Origin: Brachybacterium halotolerans
Lineage (GTDB): Bacteria; Actinomycetota; Actinomycetes; Actinomycetales; Dermabacteraceae
Direction: 5' to 3'
Length of the DNA stretch: 33,054 nucleotides
Assembly (NCBI RefSeq): GCF_016623465.1
Contig: NZ_JAEDAJ010000018.1
Location: 1-33,054, forward strand
The notes under the pieces are model-generated. The model was given only the letters and a program-made list of their open reading frames with translations. It ran no database searches and had not been told where the DNA came from. Shown here in pieces: positions 6,428-13,941 of the stretch (within the stretch, counting starts at the first letter, position 1; the number at the start of each line of letters is the position of its first letter). A program made the translations under genes and the position numbers.

Positions 6428-8473
6428 TCACCTCGCCGCGGCACCTTCGCTAATGCGCAGAGAGTTGGCCAGGATGGTGAGCACGGGATTGACCCCGCCG
6501 TTGGTCACGTGCGTCGAGCCATCGGCCACGAAGATGTTCTCGTGCCCCCAGACATGTCCGTCGGGTGCCGTCACGGAGGTGCTTGCGCTCGACCCCATGC
6601 GGCAGGTTCCCGCCTGATGCTGTCCGCCGCTCGGTGGCGTGGGACGGTGCATGGGCGGCATGGGGACCACCCGCGATGCTCCGGTTTCTTCGAGCCAGCG
6701 AGCAGCAAGGCCGGTGAGCATGTCGCGACCTCTGAGGTCTTCGGGGTGCAGACTGCCGCTGAGTCTCACTGTGCTGCGCCCCAGTGCATCGACTCGGCCC
6801 GGATCCAGCCGCACCCTCGCCCCTTCTGTGGTCACCTCCTGGATCGGCCCCATGACGCGACCAAAACGGAGCATCGCGCGCTCCATCTCCGCCGAGCCCA
6901 GGGGAGTCCCGCTACTCACCAAGCCAGTCTCGAGCAGATAGCGCTGAGTGCTCGCCGGGGTGGGGACGAACTCATTGGCGAGGATCCCCCCGCCGATGAT
7001 CCCCTCATTCCCGTGGCGGTAATCCGCGGTGGAGATGTCCGGCCCCGGGCCCCTGAGGTCCACGACCTCGTCGTCGAACAGTGCGGAGGCCCCTCCATAG
7101 GCGTGTCCTTGCAGGTGCCGGCCGACGTGATCCGTGTCGTTGCCGAGCCCTGCCGGATGATCTTCCGTCGCGCTGTCCAGCAGGAGGCGCGCGGACTCGA
7201 TGGCCCCTGCGGCGAGCACGACGGTTCCGACGCGCACTGTGCGGCGCCAGATCCCGGGGCTTCCTTCGGATCCGGCGAGTTCGACTGCGCACGCTCTGCC
7301 GCCCGGACCGACCTGGATACGGGTCACCTGGGTGCCCGTGAGGATCGTGGCGTTCCCGCTCGCGGCGGCGCGTGGGAGGGTGGTGTTGTGGCTCCCGGCC
7401 CGCGCGGCCACTGGGCATTCGAACCCGACACACTGCGAGCAGCGGATGCACGCGGCGCGGCCGTCTCGACTCTGCGAGTTGATGAGGAGCGGGACGGGCT
7501 GGGTACCGATGCCCAGCCTCTTCGCAGCTTCGGCGAGCAGGTGTCCGAGGCGCGACGGCGGGAGCGCCGGCATGGGCAGAGGCGCACGGCGAGGTCCTGC
7601 CCATGGGTCGCTCCAAGGGCCGCCGCTGACACCGAGCATCTGCTCCACACGGGTGTAGTACGGCTCGAGATCGTCGTAGCTGATGGGCCAGTCGGCGAGA
7701 GAGCTTCCCCTCGGGACGCCGTAGGTCGAGGCCATCTGGAAATCCTGGGGAGAGAATCGCCAGGCCTGAGCGCCATAGACTCGCGTCCCGCCGCCCAGGG
7801 TCATCGCGTTGTTGCTCCACGCGCTCTGTCGGGCATGCACCTCGCGTGCTCGAGCGTCGCCCGCCGGGACCCGGCGGGTCTCGGAGTCGGCGCCCGGTCC
7901 GGACAGGGGAAACAGACCGGTGGCGCTGCGCGCAGTGCGGAGGTGATCTCGCAGCAGCGTCCGGGGCGCAGGGTACGAACCCCGCTCCAGGACGAGCACC
8001 TGAAGACCCGCCTCCGCGAGCGTCTGCGCGGCCATCCCTCCTCCTGCGCCCGTTCCGATCACGACTGCGTCGTAGCTCGCGGCGAGCGCATCGGGGCCGG
8101 AGAGATCCTCGGGGCGCAGGAGAGAGGGAGGAGTCGAGTTCGTCGGGGGCGGTGACCATGTCGACACGAAGGGCGCGAGGACCTGCGAGACGCGGTCGTG
8201 CTGCAACCCGTTCTCGTAGAGCATGTCGCCTATCAGCGCCTTCATGCTGGAGGAAGAGGCCGCCCCCACCTCGGTGGCTCCCTCGGAGCCGTGCCCGGTG
8301 AGAGCCTGGACCCACCCGGTGCGATCCGAGGCGTCGAGATCGATGATCCTCCGGGCGAGGTGCTGGACGAGCTCCGGGCGGGCCAGAGACGGGTCGAGAG
8401 CGGAGGTGATCTGCTGGTGGAGGAGCGTGCTGGGGTCACTGGCCTGCAAGAGAGCCCCCGATCCCACCGACAC
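6428..8473 (-). CDS. GMC family FAD-dependent oxidoreductase with N-terminal extension
   Basis: A 681-residue glucose-methanol-choline family flavoenzyme. The dinucleotide-binding motif AVVIGTGAGGGMAA begins near residue 136 and is followed by VLVLERG. The C-terminal catalytic region has GGQHQAGTCRMG with His619 and GGVNPVLTI with Asn662; the 43-residue spacing equals that of the catalytic pair in glucose oxidase. Two things are unusual. About 115 residues of mostly helical, unassigned sequence precede the FAD domain. A four-cysteine run CIRCSQCVGFECPV (Cys342, 345, 348, 353) could hold an iron-sulfur cluster, as in some electron-transferring GMC dehydrogenases. No export signal is visible. 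The GTG at 8473 overlaps the permease gene by 38 bases; a TTG at 8449 is an alternative start. It probably oxidises the sugar or polyol brought in by the adjacent transporter. Confidence 0.87.
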   Translation of the reverse strand: MSVGSGALLQASDPSTLLHQQITSALDPSLARPELVQHLARRIIDLDASDRTGWVQALTGHGSEGATEVGAASSSSMKALIGDMLYENGLQHDRVSQVLAPFVSTWSPPPTNSTPPSLLRPEDLSGPDALAASYDAVVIGTGAGGGMAAQTLAEAGLQVLVLERGSYPAPRTLLRDHLRTARSATGLFPLSGPGADSETRRVPAGDARAREVHARQSAWSNNAMTLGGGTRVYGAQAWRFSPQDFQMASTYGVPRGSSLADWPISYDDLEPYYTRVEQMLGVSGGPWSDPWAGPRRAPLPMPALPPSRLGHLLAEAAKRLGIGTQPVPLLINSQSRDGRAACIRCSQCVGFECPVAARAGSHNTTLPRAAASGNATILTGTQVTRIQVGPGGRACAVELAGSEGSPGIWRRTVRVGTVVLAAGAIESARLLLDSATEDHPAGLGNDTDHVGRHLQGHAYGGASALFDDEVVDLRGPGPDISTADYRHGNEGIIGGGILANEFVPTPASTQRYLLETGLVSSGTPLGSAEMERAMLRFGRVMGPIQEVTTEGARVRLDPGRVDALGRSTVRLSGSLHPEDLRGRDMLTGLAARWLEETGASRVVPMPPMHRPTPPSGGQHQAGTCRMGSSASTSVTAPDGHVWGHENIFVADGSTHVTNGGVNPVLTILANSLRISEGAAAR

Positions 8474-9290
8474 TGAAGTACCGGTTGAGGAGCGCGAAAA
8501 TAATGATGGGCGGAGTCATCATCACCACGGCACTCGCCATCACGGGCCCCCAGTCGGTCGCGTTCTGCTGGAAGAAGGTCTGCAGGCCGATGGGGAGCGT
8601 GAAGTGCGAATCGGTCCGCAGGAAGACGAGTGCTATCAAGTAGTCGTTCCAAGCCAGCAGGAACGCGTAGATCGCGGTCGAGAGCACCCCTGGAAGCGAG
8701 TTGCGCAGGACGATCCGCACGAACCCTCCGAAGATCGAGCAGCCGTCGATCCACGCGGCTTCCTCCAGTGAGGACGGGATGGAATCGAAGTACGCGGCCA
8801 TCATCCAGGTGGCCACCGTCAGCGACGACGCGACGTAGATGATCGTCACCCCGACAAGAGAATCCACCAGCTGCACCCGGGAGAAGAGGATGAACAGCGG
8901 GATCACGAAGATCACCACGGGCAGCGCCTGGACCACGAAGATCCCCAAGGAGAACGCGGAGACGGCACGAGACCTCCCTCGGGAGATGACGTAGCCCGCG
9001 GGCGCCGCGACCATCACTGAGATCAGCGTCGCGGCGAGAGTCGCCACCAGGCTGTTGCGCAGCCACACGAGGAGGTTCGTGTCGCTGAGGACGTACGCGA
9101 AGGACTCAAGGCTCATGCCGCGCGTGGACGAGGTCGTGAGGGGCCGGAAGGCGAGTCCCACCACGACGAAGATGGGGATCAAGCACACGATGGCGGCGAT
9201 CGTGAGGAGCGCAGGGCGCAGCGCGGCCCACGGGGTCTGCCCTGATCTGCGGGGCCGGGGGAGGGTACGGCGGCGTGACGCTGCGGTCAT
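8436..9290 (-). CDS. Carbohydrate ABC transporter permease, MalG/UgpE type
   Basis: This 284-residue inner-membrane permease has about six hydrophobic segments after a basic N-terminus (SRRRTLPRPRRSGQ). It carries the cytoplasmic EAA loop EAAWIDGCSIFGGFVRIVLRNSLPG, the docking site for the ATPase in binding-protein-dependent importers. The C-terminus NRYFSVGGIGGSLAGQ is the usual end of MalG-type subunits. It lies 2 bases after the other permease gene and overlaps the GMC gene start, so the three are surely one transcript. No ATPase subunit is encoded in the cassette. Actinobacterial sugar importers of this kind often share one MsiK-like ATPase encoded elsewhere, which is the likely explanation. 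Confidence 0.93.
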   Translation of the reverse strand: MTAASRRRTLPRPRRSGQTPWAALRPALLTIAAIVCLIPIFVVVGLAFRPLTTSSTRGMSLESFAYVLSDTNLLVWLRNSLVATLAATLISVMVAAPAGYVISRGRSRAVSAFSLGIFVVQALPVVIFVIPLFILFSRVQLVDSLVGVTIIYVASSLTVATWMMAAYFDSIPSSLEEAAWIDGCSIFGGFVRIVLRNSLPGVLSTAIYAFLLAWNDYLIALVFLRTDSHFTLPIGLQTFFQQNATDWGPVMASAVVMMTPPIIIFALLNRYFSVGGIGGSLAGQ

Positions 9291-9292
9291 GG

Positions 9293-10156
9293 TCAGTCCA
9301 CCTTTCGGATGCTGCGGAAGAGTGCCAGGGAGATGGCGACAAGCGCCGCGGTCATGATGAATGCCACCCCGACCCCGTATCCGGGCTGGAAGGACTGGAA
9401 GACCGTTCGGTATGCCAGCACCACCAGCGAAGTCGTGGCGTCGACGGGCCCGCCTCCCGTGAGGAGGAAGACGGTCGGGAAGTCGTTGATGGTGAACATG
9501 GACATGAGCACCCAGCTGATGTAGGTGGACTTCGCCGTCAGCGGGAGCGTCATCCGGGTGAGCGTGGCCCAGCGCCCGGCGCCGTCGACGGTCGATGCCT
9601 CGTACACCGACGGGTCGATGCCTTCCATGGCCGCGGACATCATCAGGAACATGAAGGGGAAGCTGATCCAGACCTTGAACACGCAGACGATCGCCACCGC
9701 CATCGTCGGATCGGCGAGGAACAGGACGTCCGGAAGGCCTATCGCCGCGAAGAGTCGAGGCAGCGGGCTCTCGGCGGTGGCGACGAGCCAGTTCCAGCTC
9801 ATGGATGTCACGACCACGGGGACGACCCAGGGCAGGAGGAACGCCACCTTCAGGACCCCTCGTCCGCGGAACGGCTGCTTGAACGCCAGGGCGAGGGCAT
9901 ATCCGATGGCCCAGCTGCCGAGGACCCCCGAGACCGTGAAGAGGAGAGTGAAGCGCACAGCCCTCCAGAACAGAGGGTCGGAGAGGATCTCGGTGAAGTT
10001 CTGCAGCCCTACGAAGTCACCGGGGTCCAGCAGATTCCCGTCTCGCAGAGATTGCGAAGCGGCATAGACGACGGGATAGGCGTTGACGACGACCATCAGC
10101 ACGAGGGCCGGCGCAGCGAGCGCGGTCATTGTCAAGCCGCGTGAGCGTGGGGTCAT
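9293..10156 (-). CDS. Carbohydrate ABC transporter permease, MalF/UgpA type
   Basis: This 287-residue permease has six hydrophobic segments, opening with LAAPALVLMVVVNAYPVVYAASQSLRDGN, the standard N-terminal helix of UgpA-type subunits. The EAA loop reads YEASTVDGAGRWATLTRMTLPL. A long extracytoplasmic turn contains DFVGLQNFTEILSDPLFWRAV, also typical. The ATG at 10156 starts 36 bases after the binding-protein gene. It pairs with the MalG-type subunit to form the channel. The substrate class, probably a mono- or oligosaccharide or a polyol, follows from the family and not from any specific residue. Confidence 0.93.
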   Translation of the reverse strand: MTPRSRGLTMTALAAPALVLMVVVNAYPVVYAASQSLRDGNLLDPGDFVGLQNFTEILSDPLFWRAVRFTLLFTVSGVLGSWAIGYALALAFKQPFRGRGVLKVAFLLPWVVPVVVTSMSWNWLVATAESPLPRLFAAIGLPDVLFLADPTMAVAIVCVFKVWISFPFMFLMMSAAMEGIDPSVYEASTVDGAGRWATLTRMTLPLTAKSTYISWVLMSMFTINDFPTVFLLTGGGPVDATTSLVVLAYRTVFQSFQPGYGVGVAFIMTAALVAISLALFRSIRKVD

Positions 10157-10192
10157 AAGCGGGGCTCCGGAGGTTCTCGGGGAATGCGGGGG

Positions 10193-11491
10193 TCAGACGA
10201 GCTTCTCGAGCTCGGTCTGCAGTGTCTGCAACATGGCTTTCGGCGCTGTCTTGCCCTGGACGACCTGCTGGACGAACGAGGCGGCCGCCTTGCCGCCGTC
10301 CACCGAGTTCAGGGCCCCGAAGGCAGCGGGGGCCTTGGCGCCCAGGGTCTTCCCGATCGGCTGCCATTCCTTGATCGCCGTCACGAGGTTCGGGTTGGAG
10401 GTGATCATCTCGGACGACGCGAGACGCTGGGTGACCGGGAGGTCGATCATCACGTTCTCAGTCCAGAACGTGTCGGTCCGGGTCGCCCACCAGGCAGCGA
10501 AGGCGTCACTCGAGGCCTGATCGGGGGTGTCCGCGTACAGCATGATCGCGTTGATGTAGTAGATCGTCCCCTTGGAACCGCTCGTGCTCGCAAGAGGACT
10601 CATGACCTTCAGGTCTGCGGAGACCGGGTCCTTCATCTGCTTATCAAGACCTGTCTGCCCGAAGCCCATCGCGATGCGGCCGCTCGCCCAGTCCGAGTCG
10701 AGATTGTCCGCGGTGTAGCTCGCCGCCCGCGGGTCGATGATGCCCTCCGCCACCATCTCGAGCACGAACTCGAGTGCTTCGACGTTGGCGTCATTGGTCG
10801 CGTCAGGCTCTCCGTCTTCCGTGAAGAGGCCGCCGCCGTTGTTGATCAGGAGGGCGAAGATGCTGTGCTGGGCGTCGGTGGTGCTGCTCCCCGCCGCGAG
10901 ACCGAAGCCGATCTTTCCGGCGGCCTTCAGCTTCTTGCCGACCTGCACGTACTCGTCCCAAGTGGTGGGCACGGACGCGCCGACGTCCTCCAGCATCGAC
11001 TCGCGGTACCAGAGGACCCGCAGGTCCAGGCCCCAGGGGATCCCGGCATACCCCTTGTCCGTCTTCATCGCGTCGAGCAGCCCGGGGAGGAAGTCCGCCT
11101 TGCCCTCCTTCTCCAGCAGGGCGACTGCGCCGTCAGCAGGGACCACGGAGCCCTGCTCCATGAAGAAGAAGGGCTGGAACGAGGCCCCTGTGCTCACGGA
11201 CGGTCCGGTTCCGGAGGCGACCGCCGAGGTGAAGGTCTGGTACCAGTTCGCCCACGGAATCGACTGGTAGGTGACGCCGCGATGTCCTTCGGCGGGCGTG
11301 TACTCCCCGGCGATCTTCTGGGCGGTCTTGGTGTACGCGGCGCCCGTACCCCAGACCATGTCCCACATGACGAGGTCGTCTGTGCCCGAGCTCGCTCCCG
11401 AGGACCCGCAGGATGCGAGCGGAGTGATCGCAAGCGCCGCACCTCCGGCCAGAAGGTTTCGTCGGCTGAGAACGCTGTGGTGCATCGGCAT
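10193..11491 (-). CDS. Extracellular sugar-binding lipoprotein of the ABC importer
   Basis: This 432-residue family 1 solute-binding protein has the N-terminus SRRNLLAGGAALAITPLASC, with a twin-arginine pair (Arg10-Arg11) and the lipobox LASC with Cys28. It is therefore probably exported folded by Tat and then lipidated. The mature part shows the usual two-lobe pattern, including VMWDMVWGTG near the start and YAGIPWGLDLRVLWYRESML around the middle. The pattern AAWWATRTDTFWTENVMIDLPVTQ near the end is typical of CUT1 sugar-binding proteins. ATG 11491 has GGAG about 10 bases upstream; ATG 11485 is possible. It leads the cassette behind the LacI-type operator. The sugar cannot be identified from sequence. 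Confidence 0.92.
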   Translation of the reverse strand: MPMHHSVLSRRNLLAGGAALAITPLASCGSSGASSGTDDLVMWDMVWGTGAAYTKTAQKIAGEYTPAEGHRGVTYQSIPWANWYQTFTSAVASGTGPSVSTGASFQPFFFMEQGSVVPADGAVALLEKEGKADFLPGLLDAMKTDKGYAGIPWGLDLRVLWYRESMLEDVGASVPTTWDEYVQVGKKLKAAGKIGFGLAAGSSTTDAQHSIFALLINNGGGLFTEDGEPDATNDANVEALEFVLEMVAEGIIDPRAASYTADNLDSDWASGRIAMGFGQTGLDKQMKDPVSADLKVMSPLASTSGSKGTIYYINAIMLYADTPDQASSDAFAAWWATRTDTFWTENVMIDLPVTQRLASSEMITSNPNLVTAIKEWQPIGKTLGAKAPAAFGALNSVDGGKAAASFVQQVVQGKTAPKAMLQTLQTELEKLV

Positions 11492-11544
11492 GGCTGCTCA
11501 TCTCCATTGAAGGCAACTGTCGGATTAGAACGCCCCAGGGGAGG

Positions 11545-11562
11545 AACGTAACCGGTTGCGTT
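11545..11562. promoter_or_regulatory. LacI-family operator upstream of the ABC cassette
   Basis: An 18-bp palindrome AACGTAACCGGTTGCGTT is symmetric except at one position in each half and has the central CG that LacI-family proteins intercalate. It lies 54 to 71 bases ahead of the binding-protein start and just past the 3' end of the lacI-type gene. On the minus strand TTAACG and TACGTT stand 18 bases apart and overlap it, so binding would block this promoter. The neighbouring LacI-type regulator is the obvious ligand-responsive repressor. Confidence 0.8.
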
Positions 11563-11570
11563 CAGGAACG
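11559..11570. promoter_or_regulatory. Second small inverted repeat overlapping the LacI-type operator
   Basis: CGTTC-ag-GAACG is a perfect 12-bp inverted repeat sharing four bases with the 18-bp operator. The heptamer GGAACGT occurs at both ends of this region, so a second, weaker repressor site is possible. It may also be chance. Confidence 0.3.
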
Positions 11571-11641
11571 TTAAGCCACAACGGCGTGATGGTCAAGCAG
11601 CTTGCTCGCGCCGTCGAGGGGCGATCACCCCACCACGCATC

Positions 11642-12685
11642 TCAGGAGAGGGTCGATCCCCTCACGCGCAGTCGGGTCGCGGATCCTGAGGCGACACCCA
11701 CGGGTTCCACGGTCGGCGTCATCGAGTCGAGATGGATCGGTTCCCCGTACACGGCCTCGATCAGTGCGCGAACCCAGCGTCGACCCGTCGCCTGCACGTC
11801 GTGCTCCAGCGCCGTGATCGTCGGCTCCGACAGCAGGCACAGATCCGAGCCGAGCCAGGAGACGACGGCGACGTCGTCCGGCACTCGGAGCCCTTGCTCG
11901 TGGAGCAGGGCGATCGTCTGGATCGCGGCGAACTCGTTGTCCACGACCACTGCATCAAGGTCGTGCTCCCGCCGCAGCCGCAGAGCCGCGCGTGAGGACG
12001 ACTCGGCATCGAGGGTCGAGGACTCGACGACGAGAGCGTCGAACTGCGATCGCCATCCATCGATCGCACGCCTGCGATGCTGAGTGGCCACGAAAGCTGA
12101 AGGGCCCGCGACCCAGCCGATCCGGCGGCTGCCGGCACCACGCAAGTGCCGGAGGATCGCGCACACGCCCTCCTCGTCCTCGGGAGGGACCGCTGTCGCG
12201 CCGTGGAGGTCTGCATCGCGCGGAGAGATCACGGCACTGGGCACCCCTGCCTCGGCGAGCCGCGCAAGGCGGCTGTCGTCCCTCTCGACGTCGGTCACGA
12301 GCACTCCATCGACCCGGCGCGAGGCGAACCACTCGTCGAAGACGTCCAGCTCCTCACCGACCGAGCCGACGAGCTTCAGCACCAGGCTGTACGGCGTCGA
12401 CGACAGCTCGATCTGGGCCCCTATGAGGAGATCCATGAAGTAGGGATCGATAGTCGCGGACTTCTCGGTGCGCCGCACCACCCATCCCAGCGCCCCCGCC
12501 TGGGCCTTCGACAGGGAGCGGGCTGTGGCGTTCGGACGCCACCCCCTCGCCCGTGCCAGCTCCACGACCGCCGCGCGCGTCGACTCCGAGACCCCTGGCC
12601 GATCGGTGAGGGCGCGGGAGATCGTGGTCTTGCTCGTTCCCAACTCTCGTGCCAGGTCTTCCATGGTGACGCGTCGGATTGCCAT
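11642..12685 (-). CDS. LacI family transcriptional regulator of the sugar cassette
   Basis: This 347-residue regulator begins with a classic LacI helix-turn-helix, VTMEDLARELGTSKTTISRALTDRPGVSESTRAAVVELARARGWRPNATARSLS, including the hinge helix. The rest is the periplasmic-binding-protein-like effector and dimer domain (GVLVTDVERDDSRLARLAEAGVPSAVISPRD, then DAVVVDNEFAAIQTIALLHEQGLRVPDDVAVVSWLGSDL). ATG 12685 has GGGGAG about 10 bases upstream; ATG 12664 is a second choice. It is on the same strand as, and 150 bases upstream of, the binding-protein gene. The palindromic operator lies in that gap. It very likely represses the cassette until the imported sugar or a derivative binds. I see no copy of the operator ahead of its own start. 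Confidence 0.93.
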   Translation of the reverse strand: MAIRRVTMEDLARELGTSKTTISRALTDRPGVSESTRAAVVELARARGWRPNATARSLSKAQAGALGWVVRRTEKSATIDPYFMDLLIGAQIELSSTPYSLVLKLVGSVGEELDVFDEWFASRRVDGVLVTDVERDDSRLARLAEAGVPSAVISPRDADLHGATAVPPEDEEGVCAILRHLRGAGSRRIGWVAGPSAFVATQHRRRAIDGWRSQFDALVVESSTLDAESSSRAALRLRREHDLDAVVVDNEFAAIQTIALLHEQGLRVPDDVAVVSWLGSDLCLLSEPTITALEHDVQATGRRWVRALIEAVYGEPIHLDSMTPTVEPVGVASGSATRLRVRGSTLS

Positions 12686-13000
12686 ACCCGAGTATCTCCC
12701 CGGGAAGCACGCAGACCGGACTCGGCCTCAGAACACGGGCACTGCTGCACGCGACTCGGCGGCCCGGATCCGCCCCGGCAGCGCCACGCGCGTCCACGCG
12801 GGACATCGATCCTGGGAGCATCTCGCACCAGATGCCTGATGCGGCACGGCCCTACGGGTCGGGTCCCGGCGGCGGGCTCGCCAGTGAGGATAATCCGCCT
12901 CCTTCCGCCGGAGAACGAGCCGCCCGGTACCACGGATCGTCCCTGGGCGAGCTGAGCACGGTCCCGCGCTCGCCCACGTGCGGGAGAGGGGGCGACGCCC
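12686..13000. other. Intergenic region between lacI-type gene and ABC ATPase gene
   Basis: These 315 bases hold no gene I can support. Near the ATPase stop codon, GAGGG and CCCTC (12986-13002) and CCCGC with GCGGG could form weak terminator stems for the minus-strand ATPase gene. A 6-bp inverted repeat GCATCT-cgcacc-AGATGC lies at 12818-12835, about 135 bases ahead of the lacI-type start. It might be a regulator site. No clear -35/-10 pair is visible for the lacI-type gene. Confidence 0.4.
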
Positions 13001-13783
13001 TCAGCGGAAGCGCTGCACGGCGAGCGGGGCGCTCGCCGCGAGGTCCCGGATCGCCGGGTGCTCGGTGCTCGCGAGCACCTCGTGCATGGTCCCGCGGGCG
13101 AGGATGCGTCCCTGGCCGAGGAAGGCGACGTCCTCGCACAGCCGCTGCAGCAGCTCGAGATCGTGCGAGGCGATGAGCATGCCCACGCCCAGCTCGCTCG
13201 CGCGCGAGCGCAGACCCGCCGCGATCTCCCCGCGCATGCCCGGGTCCACCGCGGTCAGCGGCTCGTCGAGCACGAGGATCCCGGGGCGCGTGGCCAGCGC
13301 CGTCGCGAGCGCGACGCGCTGCAGCTCCCCGCCGGAGAGCGAGCGCAGCGTGCGGCCCTCGAAGCGGGGCTCGAGGCCGACGGTCGCGAGCATCTCGACC
13401 ACCGACACGGCGTGCGTGCGGCCGCCCTTGCGCGCCTCGCGCGCGGCGTTGCCCAGAGCCCCGGCGACGCTCGCCCGAGGATCGGTCACGGTCATCGCGT
13501 ACTGGGAGACGAAGCGGACGTCGGCCGTGAACGCCTTGCGATGCGCGCCGCGCAGCCGGGAGACGTTCCTGCCCTCGTACATGACCTGGCCCGACGTCGG
13601 CTTCAAGACCCCGCGCAGCGCGTCGATCAGCGTCGTCTTGCCCGCGCCCGACGGCCCGAGCAGGCCCGTGGGCGCCTGGCCCGAGCGGATCTCCAGGTCG
13701 ATCCCGTCGAGGACCCTCTGGCCCGGGTAGCCGGCGTGGACGTCGGAGGCGATGAGGGCGGTGGACGAGGCGGAGGAGGCCAT
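13001..13783 (-). CDS. Orphan ABC transporter ATP-binding protein, peptide/nickel-type
   Basis: This 260-residue single ABC domain has Walker A GPSGAGKTT, a Q-loop in FVSQYAMTVTDPRASVAG, signature LSGGELQRVALATALA, Walker B ILVLDEPLTAVD and the H-loop SHDLELL. The Q-loop region with TDPR resembles OppF/NikE-type subunits. It is too short to carry the C-terminal regulatory domain of MalK/MsiK proteins, so it is probably not the missing ATPase of the sugar cassette. No permease lies beside it, so its partners are unknown. I chose the ATG at 13783 because upstream in-frame codons are only the translated hexamer repeat. No good ribosome site precedes it. A TACAGT hexamer at 13852-13857 (minus strand) would start a transcript whose leader is the repeat tract. 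Confidence 0.9.
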   Translation of the reverse strand: MASSASSTALIASDVHAGYPGQRVLDGIDLEIRSGQAPTGLLGPSGAGKTTLIDALRGVLKPTSGQVMYEGRNVSRLRGAHRKAFTADVRFVSQYAMTVTDPRASVAGALGNAAREARKGGRTHAVSVVEMLATVGLEPRFEGRTLRSLSGGELQRVALATALATRPGILVLDEPLTAVDPGMRGEIAAGLRSRASELGVGMLIASHDLELLQRLCEDVAFLGQGRILARGTMHEVLASTEHPAIRDLAASAPLAVQRFR

Positions 13784-13797
13784 GATCGCTTTCTGTC

Positions 13798-13839
13798 GGG
13801 TGCGGGTGCGGGTGCGGGTGCGGGTGCGGGTGCGGGTGC
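13798..13839. repeat. (GGGTGC)7 tandem repeat, potential G-quadruplex
   Basis: Seven perfect copies of the hexamer GGGTGC fill 42 bases on the plus strand. Runs of GGG separated by three bases are an ideal G-quadruplex pattern, with seven runs where four suffice. The tract lies 15 to 56 bases upstream of the ABC ATPase start, in its probable 5' leader. It is about 90 to 130 bases ahead of the promoter of the divergent Ldh2-family gene. Short tandem repeats of this purity often vary in copy number. Confidence 0.9.
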
Positions 13840-13927
13840 CCGACCTCCGGCACTGTAGCGATGGAGGCTGGGGCCGGGTCGGGAGCGTCGAACGCCGGAC
13901 GCCCCGGAGCCGAGCGCGCCGCTCCGA

Positions 13928-13933
13928 TAGCGT
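13928..13933 (+). promoter_or_regulatory. -10 hexamer TAGCGT, leaderless start of the Ldh2-family gene
   Basis: TAGCGT (in GATAGCGT) ends 8 bases before the ATG at 13942 and no ribosome site lies between. This is the geometry of leaderless actinobacterial genes. Confidence 0.5.
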
Positions 13934-13941
13934 GGACGACC

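Noticed and set aside
6389..8155. 588-codon open frame on the plus strand opposite the GMC gene
   Set aside because: The GMC gene on the minus strand has clear FAD and catalytic motifs; this frame has none.
12818..12835. Operator for the lacI-type gene itself
   Set aside because: The GCATCT/AGATGC repeat does not resemble the CCGG-centred operator, has no central CG and is far from the start. It is noted only as a small inverted repeat.
13001..13783. ATPase subunit of the sugar importer
   Set aside because: It lies outside the cassette, has the Q-loop pattern of peptide-type subunits and lacks the MalK/MsiK C-terminal domain.
13798..13839. CRISPR-like array
   Set aside because: The units are 6 bases with no spacers, and no cas gene is present. 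It is a microsatellite.
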